This document shows positions 1 to 8,400 of a DNA stretch of 64,000 bases, piece by piece (the stretch's first letter is position 1; the number at the start of each line of letters is the position of its first letter). Made by a program: the position numbers and the translations under genes. Origin of the DNA: Paraburkholderia kirstenboschensis (lineage in GTDB: Bacteria; Pseudomonadota; Gammaproteobacteria; Burkholderiales; Burkholderiaceae); the NCBI RefSeq assembly GCF_904848585.1, contig NZ_CAJHCR010000003.1:598306-662305 (forward strand), given 5' to 3'. Under the pieces are notes generated by a model, which saw nothing but the letters and a program-made list of their open reading frames with translations, searched no databases and was not told the origin of the DNA.

Positions 1-145
1 TGTCGTAGCCGCGATAGTGCAGGTCGTTGCCGGTCTTGCCGACCGTGCAAAGCGCCGTGTTGCCCGCGGTCACGCCGGACAGCGCGACGGATTTCTTCGG
101 TTTGAATGCGCCCGCGTTCGGCGTGCTGTTGTCTGCTTCGCTCAT
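1..145 (-). CDS. prpC: 2-methylcitrate synthase, 5' part only
   Basis: Only the first 48 codons are inside the window; the gene runs off the left edge. The N-terminus starts MSEADNSTPNAGAFKPKK and continues through a SGVTAGNTALCTVG segment to NDLHYRGYD, which I recognise as the start of bacterial PrpC (citrate synthase family). PrpC condenses propionyl-CoA with oxaloacetate in the cytosolic methylcitrate cycle. I chose the ATG at 145 because GGAG lies about 8 nt upstream; an in-frame ATG at 166 would add MATGDKL but has no ribosome-binding site. The gene is divergent from prpR and lies behind a sigma-54-type promoter, which supports the assignment. Confidence 0.85.
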   Translation of the reverse strand, partial: MSEADNSTPNAGAFKPKKSVALSGVTAGNTALCTVGKTGNDLHYRGYD

Positions 146-193
146 CAGTTTGTCTCCAGTTGCCATGGTGCGTTTTTGAACGGGTCGTTAAAC

Positions 194-208
194 GCAAAGA
201 TCGGGCCA
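194..208 (-). promoter_or_regulatory. sigma-54 (-24/-12) promoter of the prp operon
   Basis: Read on the minus strand the sequence is TGGCCCGATCTTTGC. It has GG and GC exactly 10 bp apart and matches the TGGCACG-N4-TTGC consensus with one mismatch in the -24 part. It lies about 50 bp upstream of the prpC start, and prpR, next door, encodes a sigma-54 activator. Assigned by eye. Confidence 0.72.
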
Positions 209-273
209 TGTCTTGCAGCACACGCTAAGTGCCTGTTTCGGCGAAGATCCCGCAATCTGCGAAACATCTGTCA

Positions 274-287
274 TTTCACTCATGAAA
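274..287. promoter_or_regulatory. Candidate PrpR upstream activating site 1
   Basis: Inverted repeat TTTCA-CTCA-TGAAA. It lies about 66 bp upstream of the -24 element of the prpC promoter, a normal distance for a sigma-54 enhancer site. A second site of the same format starts 22 bp further on. Confidence 0.6.
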
Positions 288-295
288 GGTCGGCG

Positions 296-309
296 TTTCA
301 TTTTTGAAA
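296..309. promoter_or_regulatory. Candidate PrpR upstream activating site 2
   Basis: Inverted repeat TTTCA-TTTT-TGAAA, with the same arms and 4-nt spacer as the site at 274-287 and offset by 22 bp (about two helical turns). Two phased sites suit cooperative binding by an oligomeric activator. It also lies close to the prpR start, so autoregulation is possible. Confidence 0.6.
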
Positions 310-367
310 TGGATGCGAGCATAATGACTGGATCTTGCCAATCGGGAGCGCACCGCGCGCCACTGCC

Positions 368-2383
368 GTGAGCACACCTCCTTTCGACACCGTCCAGCGC
401 CCGCGCATCTGGGCGCTCAGCATCAGCCGCCTGCGCGATCTGTTTTTCGACATCGCCGGCGAATACGTGGAGCGCGCCGACCTGCGCATCGTCGCGCAAG
501 GTTTCGAAGACGCCGTTCGCGAGATCGAGGCTGCCGGAGCGTCGCGTCCCGATGTCGTCATTGCCGGCGGCTCGAACGGCGCATATCTGAAAACGCGCGT
601 CGCCGTGCCGGTCGTGATGATCACGCCAACGGGCTTCGACGTCATGCACGCGCTCGCGCGCGCTCGCCGCGAAGGCGCGAAAGTCGCGCTCGTCACGCAT
701 GGCAATACGCCCGACGAGGTGCGCCGCTTCGTCACCGCATTCGGGCTAGATGTGACGTTCGCCTCGCATCAGTCCGCGCAAGACGCGGAAAGCGTCGTGC
801 TCGATCTGCGCGATCGGGGCGTGGACGTGGTGGTCGGCCCAGGCCTCGTGACCGACCTGGCCGCGAACGCCGGCATGGGCGCCGTGTTTCTCTACTCGCG
901 CGCGTCGGTGCGCGCCGGTTTCGACACGGCGCTCGAAGTCGCGCAGGCCACGCGGCGTGAAACGATACGCCGTCAACGGCTCGACAACCTGCTGCAACAC
1001 TTGCGCGACGGCGTCGTCGCGCTCGACTCGCAAGGCCGCGTAGAAGCGATGAACCAGCGTCTTGCCGCCGTGCTCGGCATCGACCCGGCAAAAGCAGTGG
1101 GGCGCGCGTTGCTCGACCTTGCACCGGATCTCGCGGGCAGCCTGCCCGATTCGGACGGCGATGCGTTCTGCACGGTGCGCGGCGCGAGCTATGTCGTGCA
1201 TCGCGGGCCGCTCGCGACGAGCGGCGCGGCGGCGGGCACGGTGCTGACGTTCCAGGAATCGCGCGCGGTTGAGCGGCTCGACCGCACATTGCGCTCGCGT
1301 CAGCGTGTGCAGCAGTTCAGCGCGCGGTACCGGCTTGAAGACATGGTGGGCGCATCGGAATCCATGCAGCGGGTGCGCGCGCTCGTGCAGCGTTATGCAA
1401 GGTCGGACGCCACCGTGCTGATTCTCGGCGAGAGCGGCACCGGCAAGGAAATGGTCGCGCAAAGCATGCATCACCTGAGCGCGCGGCGCGACTTCGCGTT
1501 CGTCGCAATCAATTGCGGCGCTTTTCCCGAAGCCTTGCTGGAAAGTGAACTGTTCGGTTACGAGGAAGGCGCGTTCACCGGCGCGCGCAAAGGCGGCAAG
1601 GCGGGGCTCATTGAAGTCGCGCATCGCGGCACGCTGTTTCTCGATGAAATCGGCGAAATGCCGCTCTCGTTGCAAAGCCGGTTGTTGCGCGTGCTGCAGG
1701 AGCGGGAGGTCGTGCGGCTCGGTTCGACGGAGCCCACGCGCGTCGACATTCGTGTTGTCGCGGCGACGCATCGGGCGTTGACCGCAGGCATCGAAGCGGG
1801 CACTTTCCGCGCCGATCTGTACTACCGGCTCAACATTCTCAGCATCGCGCTGCCGCCGCTGCGCGAGCGTCCAACGGACCTGATTCCGCTCGCCGTCGAG
1901 TTGCTATTGCAAGCAGCATCGCGTGAGCCGAGGCTCGCCGCGCGCCTGCCCGACGCCGCTGCCGCTGGTCGCGTTCTGGCCGGGCTCGCGGAGCCGTTGC
2001 AGCGCTATGCGTGGCCTGGCAACGTGCGGGAATTGCAGAACGTGGTGGAGCGAATCGCGGTCGAGCTTGCCGAGATGGAGACTCAGACGCACGTGGATCT
2101 GCACGCACAAGCCGGCGCACAAACCAACGCGAGGAGGAACGGCGCAATTGCGCAACCGCTCATCACACGCGACATGCTGCGCACCATCGCGCCCGAGATC
2201 ATGGAGCCGCACCACACGCGTTCGAAGAAAGCCGCGCTTACGTTGCGCGAACGCAGCCGTCATGTGGAAGCCGACGAAATCCGCGCCGCCCTTGCCGCGC
2301 ACGGCGGCGATCGCGACGCGGTTTGCGCCGCGCTCGGCATCAGCAAGACGACCTTATGGCGGAAGTTGAACGCACCGCGCTAG
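368..2383 (+). CDS. prpR: Propionate catabolism operon regulator PrpR, sigma-54 activator
   Basis: Cytosolic sigma-54-dependent activator of the methylcitrate genes; family members sense 2-methylcitrate through an N-terminal PrpR_N domain. Here that domain covers about residues 1-200 (RPRIWALSISRLRDLF near the start), followed by a PAS-like segment at about 205-300. The AAA+ domain has Walker A GESGTGKE near residue 354, the sigma-54 contact motif GAFTGA near 401 and the Walker B region FLDEIGE near 424. A Fis-type helix-turn-helix ends the protein (ISKTTLWRKL). I prefer the GTG at 368, which leads straight into the conserved domain (671 aa). A TTG at 335 is also in frame; neither has a clear ribosome-binding site. 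Divergent from prpC; its 3' end overlaps the convergent AraC gene by 44 bp. Confidence 0.9.
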   Translation: MSTPPFDTVQRPRIWALSISRLRDLFFDIAGEYVERADLRIVAQGFEDAVREIEAAGASRPDVVIAGGSNGAYLKTRVAVPVVMITPTGFDVMHALARARREGAKVALVTHGNTPDEVRRFVTAFGLDVTFASHQSAQDAESVVLDLRDRGVDVVVGPGLVTDLAANAGMGAVFLYSRASVRAGFDTALEVAQATRRETIRRQRLDNLLQHLRDGVVALDSQGRVEAMNQRLAAVLGIDPAKAVGRALLDLAPDLAGSLPDSDGDAFCTVRGASYVVHRGPLATSGAAAGTVLTFQESRAVERLDRTLRSRQRVQQFSARYRLEDMVGASESMQRVRALVQRYARSDATVLILGESGTGKEMVAQSMHHLSARRDFAFVAINCGAFPEALLESELFGYEEGAFTGARKGGKAGLIEVAHRGTLFLDEIGEMPLSLQSRLLRVLQEREVVRLGSTEPTRVDIRVVAATHRALTAGIEAGTFRADLYYRLNILSIALPPLRERPTDLIPLAVELLLQAASREPRLAARLPDAAAAGRVLAGLAEPLQRYAWPGNVRELQNVVERIAVELAEMETQTHVDLHAQAGAQTNARRNGAIAQPLITRDMLRTIAPEIMEPHHTRSKKAALTLRERSRHVEADEIRAALAAHGGDRDAVCAALGISKTTLWRKLNAPR

Positions 2384-2750
2384 CTTTCGCGCTCACATTG
2401 CCATGCTTGCCCGCATTGCCAGTATTGGCCGCCGCGCGTTGAATGAACATGCTGGGTGTCATGCCGCAGCATCGTTTGAAATGCCGGCCAAAATGGCTTT
2501 GATCGAAAAAGCCGACCTCGGTGGCGACCACCGATCCGGGCACGCCTTCAAGCAGCATCGTCTGCGCCCGCTGAATCCGCACGCCGCACAGGTAGCGATA
2601 CGGCGACGATCCGTATTGCTGCCGGAACACCGTCGCGAAGCGCGACACGCTCAGTGCGGACAGTGCCGCGAGTTGCGCGAGCGTCACCGGCTCGTTGAAA
2701 TGCGCTTCGATAAAAGCCCGCGCGGCATTGAGGCTGAGGGACTGTTTCAT
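2340..2750 (-). CDS. Minimal AraC-family regulator (DNA-binding domain only)
   Basis: Protein of 136 aa consisting almost only of an AraC/XylS double helix-turn-helix, about residues 5-110. Visible family features are LAQLAALSALSVSRFATVFRQ (first HTH), GSSPYRYLCGVRIQRAQ between the HTHs, and VATEVGFFDQSHFGRHFKR (second HTH). No ligand-binding domain is present, unlike typical AraC proteins of about 300 aa. The start overlaps the stop of the upstream oxidoreductase gene (ATGA), so it is probably translated as the last gene of that operon and regulates it. The last 14 codons or so run antisense over the 3' end of prpR; the tail after residue 110 has no conserved look. Confidence 0.8.
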   Translation of the reverse strand: MKQSLSLNAARAFIEAHFNEPVTLAQLAALSALSVSRFATVFRQQYGSSPYRYLCGVRIQRAQTMLLEGVPGSVVATEVGFFDQSHFGRHFKRCCGMTPSMFIQRAAANTGNAGKHGNVSAKASAVRSTSAIRSSC

Positions 2751-3916
2751 GACATCACGATGCTCGAACGAGGCGCCGGCTCTTTTGCGAAACGCCGAAT
2801 GGAGAACTTGTCCAGCGGAATGGGCGTGCTGCCCGTATCCACGAGTTCCGCCATTGTCTCGCCGACGCCCGGGCCAATCTGAAACCCGGCGCCGTTAAAG
2901 CCGAATGCATAGAAGAGACCGTCGACCTTGCTGCTCGGACCGATCACCGGCTCGCCGTCGGGCAGATAACTTTCGACGCCGCTCCACACGCGAATCACAT
3001 GCAGCGGCGCAAGCGCGGGCACGAGCCGCCGCATCTGCGCGAGCTGACGCACCGTGTTCTGAGGCAAGACCGACGCGCGGCTCGTTACCGGATCGGCCGG
3101 CCCTGCGGGGCCGCCGCCGACGATGATGTTGCCGCGCGGAATCTGCCGGAAGTAAATGCCTTCCTGCTTGATGGACGTGAACACGCCCATCGACGATTTG
3201 AACACGTAGGGCACCGGCTCCGTCACGCACATTTGCGGGCCGCTCACCGTAAGCGGAGCGCCCTCGCCGAATTGTTCGGTAAGACGCGTCGCCCAGGCGC
3301 CCGCACAAATGACCAGTTGCGCGGCGCGGTACACGTCGCCCCGCGCGCTTTCCACGCGAAAGCGCTCGCCGTCTTTTTCGACGCGCACGATCTCCGTGTT
3401 CTCGATCACCTGCGCGCCGAGCCGCGCCGCTGCGCGTCCGAATGCGGGCGCGGCCAGTCGCGGGTTCGCGTGGCCGTCGAGCGGCGAGATGGACGCAGCC
3501 AGCACTTCACGTCCAAGAAAGGGAAAGCGCCGGAACATCGCTTCGCCGTGCAACACTTCGAGTTCTAGTCCGTGAGCGCGAGCGTCGATCGCGTACTGAT
3601 CGAAATTCTCGACGTCTTTCTGGTGATAGCACACGCGCGTATGGCCGACCGGCAGAAACTCGACATCGTCGCCGAGCAATTCAGCCGAGCGCTGCCAGGT
3701 ACGCAACGCGCGATTGGCCATTGCCAGTTGCGGCAATGCGCGGCCTTGCCGCCGGATGCCGCCAAAGTTCACGCCGCTCGCCTGCTGCCCGGTCAGACCG
3801 CGTTCCAGCAGAATCACCGAGCGATTGCGCCGGCTCAGAAAGAACGCCGTCGTGGTGCCCATGATGCCGCCGCCGATCACGATGACATCCGCTTCGTTGC
3901 GAGTTGCCGCGCTCAT
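2747..3916 (-). CDS. FAD-dependent oxidoreductase, beta subunit (HcnC/OoxB/DadA-like)
   Basis: Protein of 389 aa in the D-amino-acid oxidase fold. Near the N-terminus it has the Rossmann motif VIVIGGGIMGTTTAFFLSR followed by the acidic end of strand 2 (ILLERG). The C-terminus carries YAFGFNGAGFQIGPGVGETMAE, the second FAD-contact region of this family. I start at the ATG at 3916 because GGAGG lies just upstream; the open frame extends to 4234 but that part is an overlap shadow. The gene overlaps the stop of the alpha subunit by 4 nt. Together with the 2Fe-2S alpha and gamma genes it matches heterotrimeric opine oxidase, D-hydroxyproline dehydrogenase and HcnABC-like enzymes, which oxidise secondary amines or amino acids. 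The substrate cannot be told from sequence. Confidence 0.82.
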   Translation of the reverse strand: MSAATRNEADVIVIGGGIMGTTTAFFLSRRNRSVILLERGLTGQQASGVNFGGIRRQGRALPQLAMANRALRTWQRSAELLGDDVEFLPVGHTRVCYHQKDVENFDQYAIDARAHGLELEVLHGEAMFRRFPFLGREVLAASISPLDGHANPRLAAPAFGRAAARLGAQVIENTEIVRVEKDGERFRVESARGDVYRAAQLVICAGAWATRLTEQFGEGAPLTVSGPQMCVTEPVPYVFKSSMGVFTSIKQEGIYFRQIPRGNIIVGGGPAGPADPVTSRASVLPQNTVRQLAQMRRLVPALAPLHVIRVWSGVESYLPDGEPVIGPSSKVDGLFYAFGFNGAGFQIGPGVGETMAELVDTGSTPIPLDKFSIRRFAKEPAPRSSIVMS

Positions 3917-5316
3917 TGCGTCACCTCCTCGGTGAGTGTCTCGGTGAGCGCCTCGGTGAGTGCAACAGGCAGCGGCTTGACGGGCGCCTGGCCGCGCAAC
4001 CGTCCCACCGACGACAACGGCACGCAAGCGGCCGCCGCAATGATCTCCGCGCCCGCGTGAGCGCAATAGCGGCCTTGGCAACGGCCCATGCCGACGCGCG
4101 AAAACGCCTTCGCGCGATTGGCTTCCCGCGCGCCCGCCTCGCATACGACGCTGCGCAACTCGCCGGCCGTAATCGCTTCGCAGCGGCAAACAATGGTCTC
4201 GTCCGGCAGCGACGCGGCGAACTTCGCCGGCCACGGAAACGCTTCGCGCAACCCCGCGGCAAAGCGTGTAAAGCGCGCGAGTTCAGCGCGCAAGCCTTCC
4301 ATGTCCTTCATGCCCCCGGTCTGCATGCCGTGGTCGTGCATGGCGGCGAGCGCCGCGAGGCGGCCGGAACGCTCCGCTGCGTCCGCGCCGCGCACGCGCG
4401 CGCCATCGCCCGCGAGATAGACGCCTTTGATGCTGCTACGGCCGTCGTTGTCCACTTGCGCGAGCCACTGCTGCGCATCGTCGTCGAAGACGAAGCGGCA
4501 ACCGGCAAGATCCGCGAGTTGCGTTTCTGGGCGCAGGTGATAGCCGAGCGCGACCGCATCGCATGCGAACTCCATGCGCTTGCCGCCCGGCAGCGCCGCT
4601 TCCACACCGCTCACGCCCGTTTGCGGGGAACCTTTGATCTCAAGAGGCTGCACGCCGCGATAAACCGGCACGCGCGCTTTCGACAACACGCGCGTCAACG
4701 CAATGCCCTTTTTGAGCGCGGCGGGAATCGCGAGCAAGCGCGGCAAAGCGGCCATGCGCTGCATGAAGGTCGACGTGTCGAGCACTGCCGCGATCTGCGC
4801 GCCCGCCTTCACGTATTGTGCGGACACGAGATACAGCAGCGGCCCGCTGCCCATCATCACGATGCGCGAGCCGATTGCGCAACCTTGCGATTTCAATGCG
4901 ACCTGCGCGCCGCCAAGACTGTATGTGCCCGCCTGATGCCAGCCTTTGACGGGCATGAGCCGGTCAGTTGCACCGCTGCAAATGATCAGCGCGTCGAACG
5001 GCAGCGAGCCGTAACGCGTGCCGCTCACTGTGTGCACCGCATTCGCCGAGATATTCCACACCAGCGTTTCGGGCAGATAGTCGAGCCTGCCTCTCAGAGA
5101 ATCGAAGCTCTGATGCAACGAAGCGGCGCGCTCCGCCTCCGTGCCATAGAGCGTGTCATAGCTGCGGGAAAAGCCTTCCGGCTGACGCCGGTATATCTGT
5201 CCGCCGTCGCGCCGGCCTTCGTCGATAACGGTTGGACGAAGCCCGGCTTCAACAAGCGCCTGAGCCGCACGCACCCCCGCCGGGCCCGCACCGATGATGA
5301 CTACACGCGGGGCCAT
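3913..5316 (-). CDS. NAD(P)/FAD-dependent oxidoreductase with Bfd-type 2Fe-2S domain, alpha subunit (HcnB/OoxA-like)
   Basis: Protein of 467 aa. An FAD dinucleotide-binding motif opens it (VVIIGAGPAGVRAAQ), a second nucleotide-binding region GSRIVMMGSGPLLYL sits near residues 155-170, and GVYLAGDGARVRGADAA marks the pyridine-nucleotide-disulfide reductase C-terminal FAD contact. The last 100 residues hold a Bfd-like iron-sulfur site: CRC, then GMGRCQGRYC. The ATG at 5316 follows a GGGGAGGG ribosome-binding site. It overlaps the gamma subunit by 16 nt upstream and the beta subunit by 4 nt downstream, so equal amounts are likely made. The role is electron transfer within the trimeric amine/opine dehydrogenase; the exact substrate is unknown. 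Confidence 0.82.
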   Translation of the reverse strand: MAPRVVIIGAGPAGVRAAQALVEAGLRPTVIDEGRRDGGQIYRRQPEGFSRSYDTLYGTEAERAASLHQSFDSLRGRLDYLPETLVWNISANAVHTVSGTRYGSLPFDALIICSGATDRLMPVKGWHQAGTYSLGGAQVALKSQGCAIGSRIVMMGSGPLLYLVSAQYVKAGAQIAAVLDTSTFMQRMAALPRLLAIPAALKKGIALTRVLSKARVPVYRGVQPLEIKGSPQTGVSGVEAALPGGKRMEFACDAVALGYHLRPETQLADLAGCRFVFDDDAQQWLAQVDNDGRSSIKGVYLAGDGARVRGADAAERSGRLAALAAMHDHGMQTGGMKDMEGLRAELARFTRFAAGLREAFPWPAKFAASLPDETIVCRCEAITAGELRSVVCEAGAREANRAKAFSRVGMGRCQGRYCAHAGAEIIAAAACVPLSSVGRLRGQAPVKPLPVALTEALTETLTEEVTQ

Positions 5317-5615
5317 ACGCCCTCCCCGGCTTCGGCCAGTTTCGTGACGATCGACATGCCGGGCGCCGCCGGCGTGCTGCACGCGCGCACGCGCTCGCCT
5401 TGCGCGGTCCATACCCAGCAGTCCTGACACGCGCCCATCAGACAGAAGCCGGCGCGACGGCCATCGCCGAATTCGGAATCGCGCAGCGTGCTTCCGCTCG
5501 TGAGCAATGCGACCATCAGCGTGTCGCCTTCGGCGGCTTCGCGTATCACGCCGTCGACGGTAATCGGGAAGGTCTTGCGACCGGTTTCCGCGAGCCGCAC
5601 AAATCGCTGATTCAT
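5301..5615 (-). CDS. 2Fe-2S ferredoxin-like subunit, gamma (HcnA/OoxC-like)
   Basis: Protein of 104 aa with the plant-type ferredoxin cysteine cluster CLMGACQDCW near residue 55 and a fourth cysteine in RACSTP about 15 residues later. The order in this family (small 2Fe-2S subunit, then alpha, then beta) is kept here. I take the ATG at 5615, which overlaps the stop of the ABC ATPase gene by 4 nt, rather than the longer open frame to 5726. It probably carries electrons from the FAD subunits toward the respiratory chain. Confidence 0.8.
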   Translation of the reverse strand: MNQRFVRLAETGRKTFPITVDGVIREAAEGDTLMVALLTSGSTLRDSEFGDGRRAGFCLMGACQDCWVWTAQGERVRACSTPAAPGMSIVTKLAEAGEGVWPRV

Positions 5616-7456
5616 GCCGGGATCGTCTCCAGGGTTTGCAAACGGCTGAGCTCGGCCGCCGAATGGTGGCAAAGAATTTCCGCGCCGGAAGGAAGCTTCT
5701 TGAGCGACGGCGGCGTCATGTTGCATCTACCGTCGATACGCACGGGACAGCGTGAACGGAACGAACACAGTTCGGGCACCTCGGCGCTCTCGCCCATCGC
5801 GGGCAATGCGCAAGCAGCCACGTGACGGCGCGCGTCGAGCCAGCCGGGCCTCAGTTCGGGCACCGAATCGACGAGCAACTCCGTGTACGGGTGATACGGC
5901 GGCGCGGCGAGCACGTCGCGCTGTCCCGCTTCGACGCGCTGCCCCGCGTACAACACGATCACTTCGTCGCAGATCGCGCGCACGGTGGAAATGTCGTGGC
6001 TGATGAACATGTACGACACTCCAAGCTCGCGCCGCAACTCGGCGAGCAGATCGAGGATCGCGGCGCCGACCACCGTGTCGAGCGCGGATGTCACTTCGTC
6101 GCAGAGAATCAGCGCGGGATCGGCAGCGAGCGCGCGCGCCAGATTGACGCGTTGCTTCTGGCCGCCGGATAAACCGGCAGGCGTGCGAGCCGCGATCGAA
6201 GCCGGCAGCTTCACCAGATCGAGCAGCGCGAGCATGCGTTTCTTAGCAGCAGCGCCACGCAGATGGTGATAGAACGCGAGCGGCCGGCCCAGAATGTCCG
6301 CAATCGAATGGCTCGGGTTCAGCGCGGTGTCCGCGTTCTGGAACACGATCTGGATCTGCCGGTACTGCTCGGGCGTGCGGCGCGACAGTTGCGCCGGCAG
6401 CGCCTCGCCGTTGAACAGCACGTCGCCGCGTGCGCGGTCGACGAGACCCGCGACCACGCGCGCGAGCGTCGTCTTGCCCGAACCCGATTCGCCGATCACG
6501 CCGAGCGCGCTGCCGCGGGCAATGGTGAGGCTCACGTCATCGAGCACCCGCACGGCGGGCACGCCGAAACGGTCGATGCGGCCATAACCCGCCGACAGTC
6601 CGCGGATTTCCAGCAGCGGCGGCACGCGCTTCGCGCCTTCCGTCGTGTCGAATGACGCTTCCGGGCGGCGCGTCGCGGCGAGCAACTGGCGCGTGTAGGC
6701 ATCGACGGGGGCGTCGAGCACTTGCGCGACCGCACCGTTCTCCTTGACCGCACCGCCGTTCAGCACGACGATGCGATCGGCCATCTGCGCGACCACGGCA
6801 AGATCGTGCGACACATACACAGCAGTCGTGCCGAGTTCGCGTACCACCTTCTTGAAAGCCGCGAGCACTTCGATTTGCGTGGTGACGTCGAGCGCGGTAG
6901 TCGGTTCGTCGAACACGACGACAGCCGGATCGGTAATCAACGCCATCGCGGCCATCAAGCGCTGCAACTGCCCGCCGGACACCTGATGCGGATAGCGATC
7001 GCCGATCGTCTCCGGCGCGGGCAACGCGAGCGCGCGAAAGAGCCCAATTGCCTTGGTCCGCGCGGCGTCTTTAGTCATCAACTGATGCAGCAGCGCCGGC
7101 TCGGTGACCTGATCCATGATCGTGCGCGCCGGATTGAAGCCAGCCGCCGCGCTCTGCGCGACATACGCGACGGTGCGCGCGCGCAACGCGCGGCGTCCCC
7201 TGGCGTCGAGCGACAGCACGTCGACCTCGCCGATGCGCACCGCGCCGCCGCTGATCGAGCAGCCCGCGCGAGCATAGCCGAGCAGCGCCAACGCAATGGT
7301 CGTCTTGCCCGAACCCGACTCGCCGATCAGCGCAAGCACCTCGCCCTTCTTCACCGAAAAGTCGACGCCTTTGACGATCTCCGTCACCGGCCCGTGCGCC
7401 GTGCCGGCGACGACACGCAGCCCCTTCACTTCAATCATGTCCCGGTCGGCCATCAT
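5612..7456 (-). CDS. Dipeptide/opine ABC transporter, fused double ATP-binding protein (DppD-DppF type)
   Basis: Protein of 614 aa with two complete ABC ATPase domains. The first has Walker A GESGSGKTT near residue 45, signature SGGQLQRL near 167 and Walker B VVVFDEPTTALD. The second has GESGSGKTT near 335, LSGGQKQRVNLARAL near 441 and ILCDEVTSALD. A C-terminal oligopeptide-transporter extension follows, with cysteines in LCSFRSRCPVRIDGRC. Fusions of the D and F ATPases are common for peptide, opine and glutathione importers. It overlaps the permease gene by 4 nt upstream and the 2Fe-2S subunit gene by 4 nt downstream, so uptake and first oxidation are coupled. Confidence 0.9.
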   Translation of the reverse strand: MMADRDMIEVKGLRVVAGTAHGPVTEIVKGVDFSVKKGEVLALIGESGSGKTTIALALLGYARAGCSISGGAVRIGEVDVLSLDARGRRALRARTVAYVAQSAAAGFNPARTIMDQVTEPALLHQLMTKDAARTKAIGLFRALALPAPETIGDRYPHQVSGGQLQRLMAAMALITDPAVVVFDEPTTALDVTTQIEVLAAFKKVVRELGTTAVYVSHDLAVVAQMADRIVVLNGGAVKENGAVAQVLDAPVDAYTRQLLAATRRPEASFDTTEGAKRVPPLLEIRGLSAGYGRIDRFGVPAVRVLDDVSLTIARGSALGVIGESGSGKTTLARVVAGLVDRARGDVLFNGEALPAQLSRRTPEQYRQIQIVFQNADTALNPSHSIADILGRPLAFYHHLRGAAAKKRMLALLDLVKLPASIAARTPAGLSGGQKQRVNLARALAADPALILCDEVTSALDTVVGAAILDLLAELRRELGVSYMFISHDISTVRAICDEVIVLYAGQRVEAGQRDVLAAPPYHPYTELLVDSVPELRPGWLDARRHVAACALPAMGESAEVPELCSFRSRCPVRIDGRCNMTPPSLKKLPSGAEILCHHSAAELSRLQTLETIPA

Positions 7457-8400
7457 GCGTCTCCGTGGCTACGGCTGCGACGCCGCAAGTTGTCGATCAG
7501 CAAATTCATGCCGATGGTCAGCGTGGCAATCGCCACCGCCGGCATCAGGACCGCGGGCGCGCCTTCCGACAAGCCGCCGATGTTCTCGCGCACGAGCGAA
7601 CCCCAGTCGGCGTTGGGCGGCTGCACGCCGAGGCCGAGGAAGCTCAGGCCGCTCAACAGCAGCACGATGAACACGAAGCGCAGCCCGAAATCCGCGAGCA
7701 TGGGATGGATCATGTTCGGCAGTACCTCGACGCGCGCGATATACAACAGACCTTCGCCGCGCGCGCGGGCCACCTGCACGTATTCCAGGCCCATCAGGTT
7801 CAACGCGAGCGAACGCGAGATACGAAACGCGCCGGGAATGTACGCAAGCGCGGCAACAGTGGTGAGCATCGTGATCGACGATCCGAAAGCCGCGATCACG
7901 ACGAGCGCGAGCACCTTGCTCGGAATCGAAATCAGCGCATCGAACAGGCGGCTCAACACTTCATCGACCCATTTGCCCGACACCGCCGCGAGCAGGCCGA
8001 AGAACGTGCCGATTACGCTCGCGAGCAACGCGGCCGCGAGCGCGAGGCCCACCGTATAGCGCGCGCCGTACAGAATGCGGCTCAGCATGTCGCGGCCGAG
8101 ATAATCGGTGCCGAGCGGATAGGCCGCGCTATAGCGGCCGAAAATTTCCGTCGACGTCAGCGCGCCGCCTTTGTACGGCGCGACCAGCGGTCCGATGAAA
8201 GCGACCAGCAGCCAGAACAGCACCATCAGCAGGCCAAGCAGGCCGAGCACCGAAAAGCGCTGCACGAGGCGTTGCAGCACGTTGTACTTCGGGCTCGCCA
8301 CTTCGACGGGCGTCGTCTCGGCGACGAGTTCATCGCGGCTGACGTCGTATAGCTCGGTGCCGGCGTGAGGAACGTGGGGATTGGTAGGTCGGGTCATCAT
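7453..8400 (-). CDS. Dipeptide/opine ABC transporter permease (DppC type)
   Basis: Protein of 315 aa. After a soluble N-terminal stretch of about 45 residues there are six predicted inner-membrane segments and the DppC family contact region with the ATPase (EYVQVARARGEGLLYIARVEVLPN). DppC-type features are SVIGTFFGLLAA and SGLSFLGLGVQPPNADWG near the C-terminus. The start is one of two adjacent ATGs at 8400/8397; I use 8400 because it overlaps the stop of the previous permease (ATGA). A longer open frame to 8775 lies inside that permease gene and is not real. Confidence 0.88.
   Translation of the reverse strand: MMTRPTNPHVPHAGTELYDVSRDELVAETTPVEVASPKYNVLQRLVQRFSVLGLLGLLMVLFWLLVAFIGPLVAPYKGGALTSTEIFGRYSAAYPLGTDYLGRDMLSRILYGARYTVGLALAAALLASVIGTFFGLLAAVSGKWVDEVLSRLFDALISIPSKVLALVVIAAFGSSITMLTTVAALAYIPGAFRISRSLALNLMGLEYVQVARARGEGLLYIARVEVLPNMIHPMLADFGLRFVFIVLLLSGLSFLGLGVQPPNADWGSLVRENIGGLSEGAPAVLMPAVAIATLTIGMNLLIDNLRRRSRSHGDA

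Noticed and set aside
3917..4234. N-terminal extension of the beta-subunit oxidoreductase
   Set aside because: It is an out-of-frame shadow of the alpha-subunit gene; a strong ribosome-binding site precedes the ATG at 3916.
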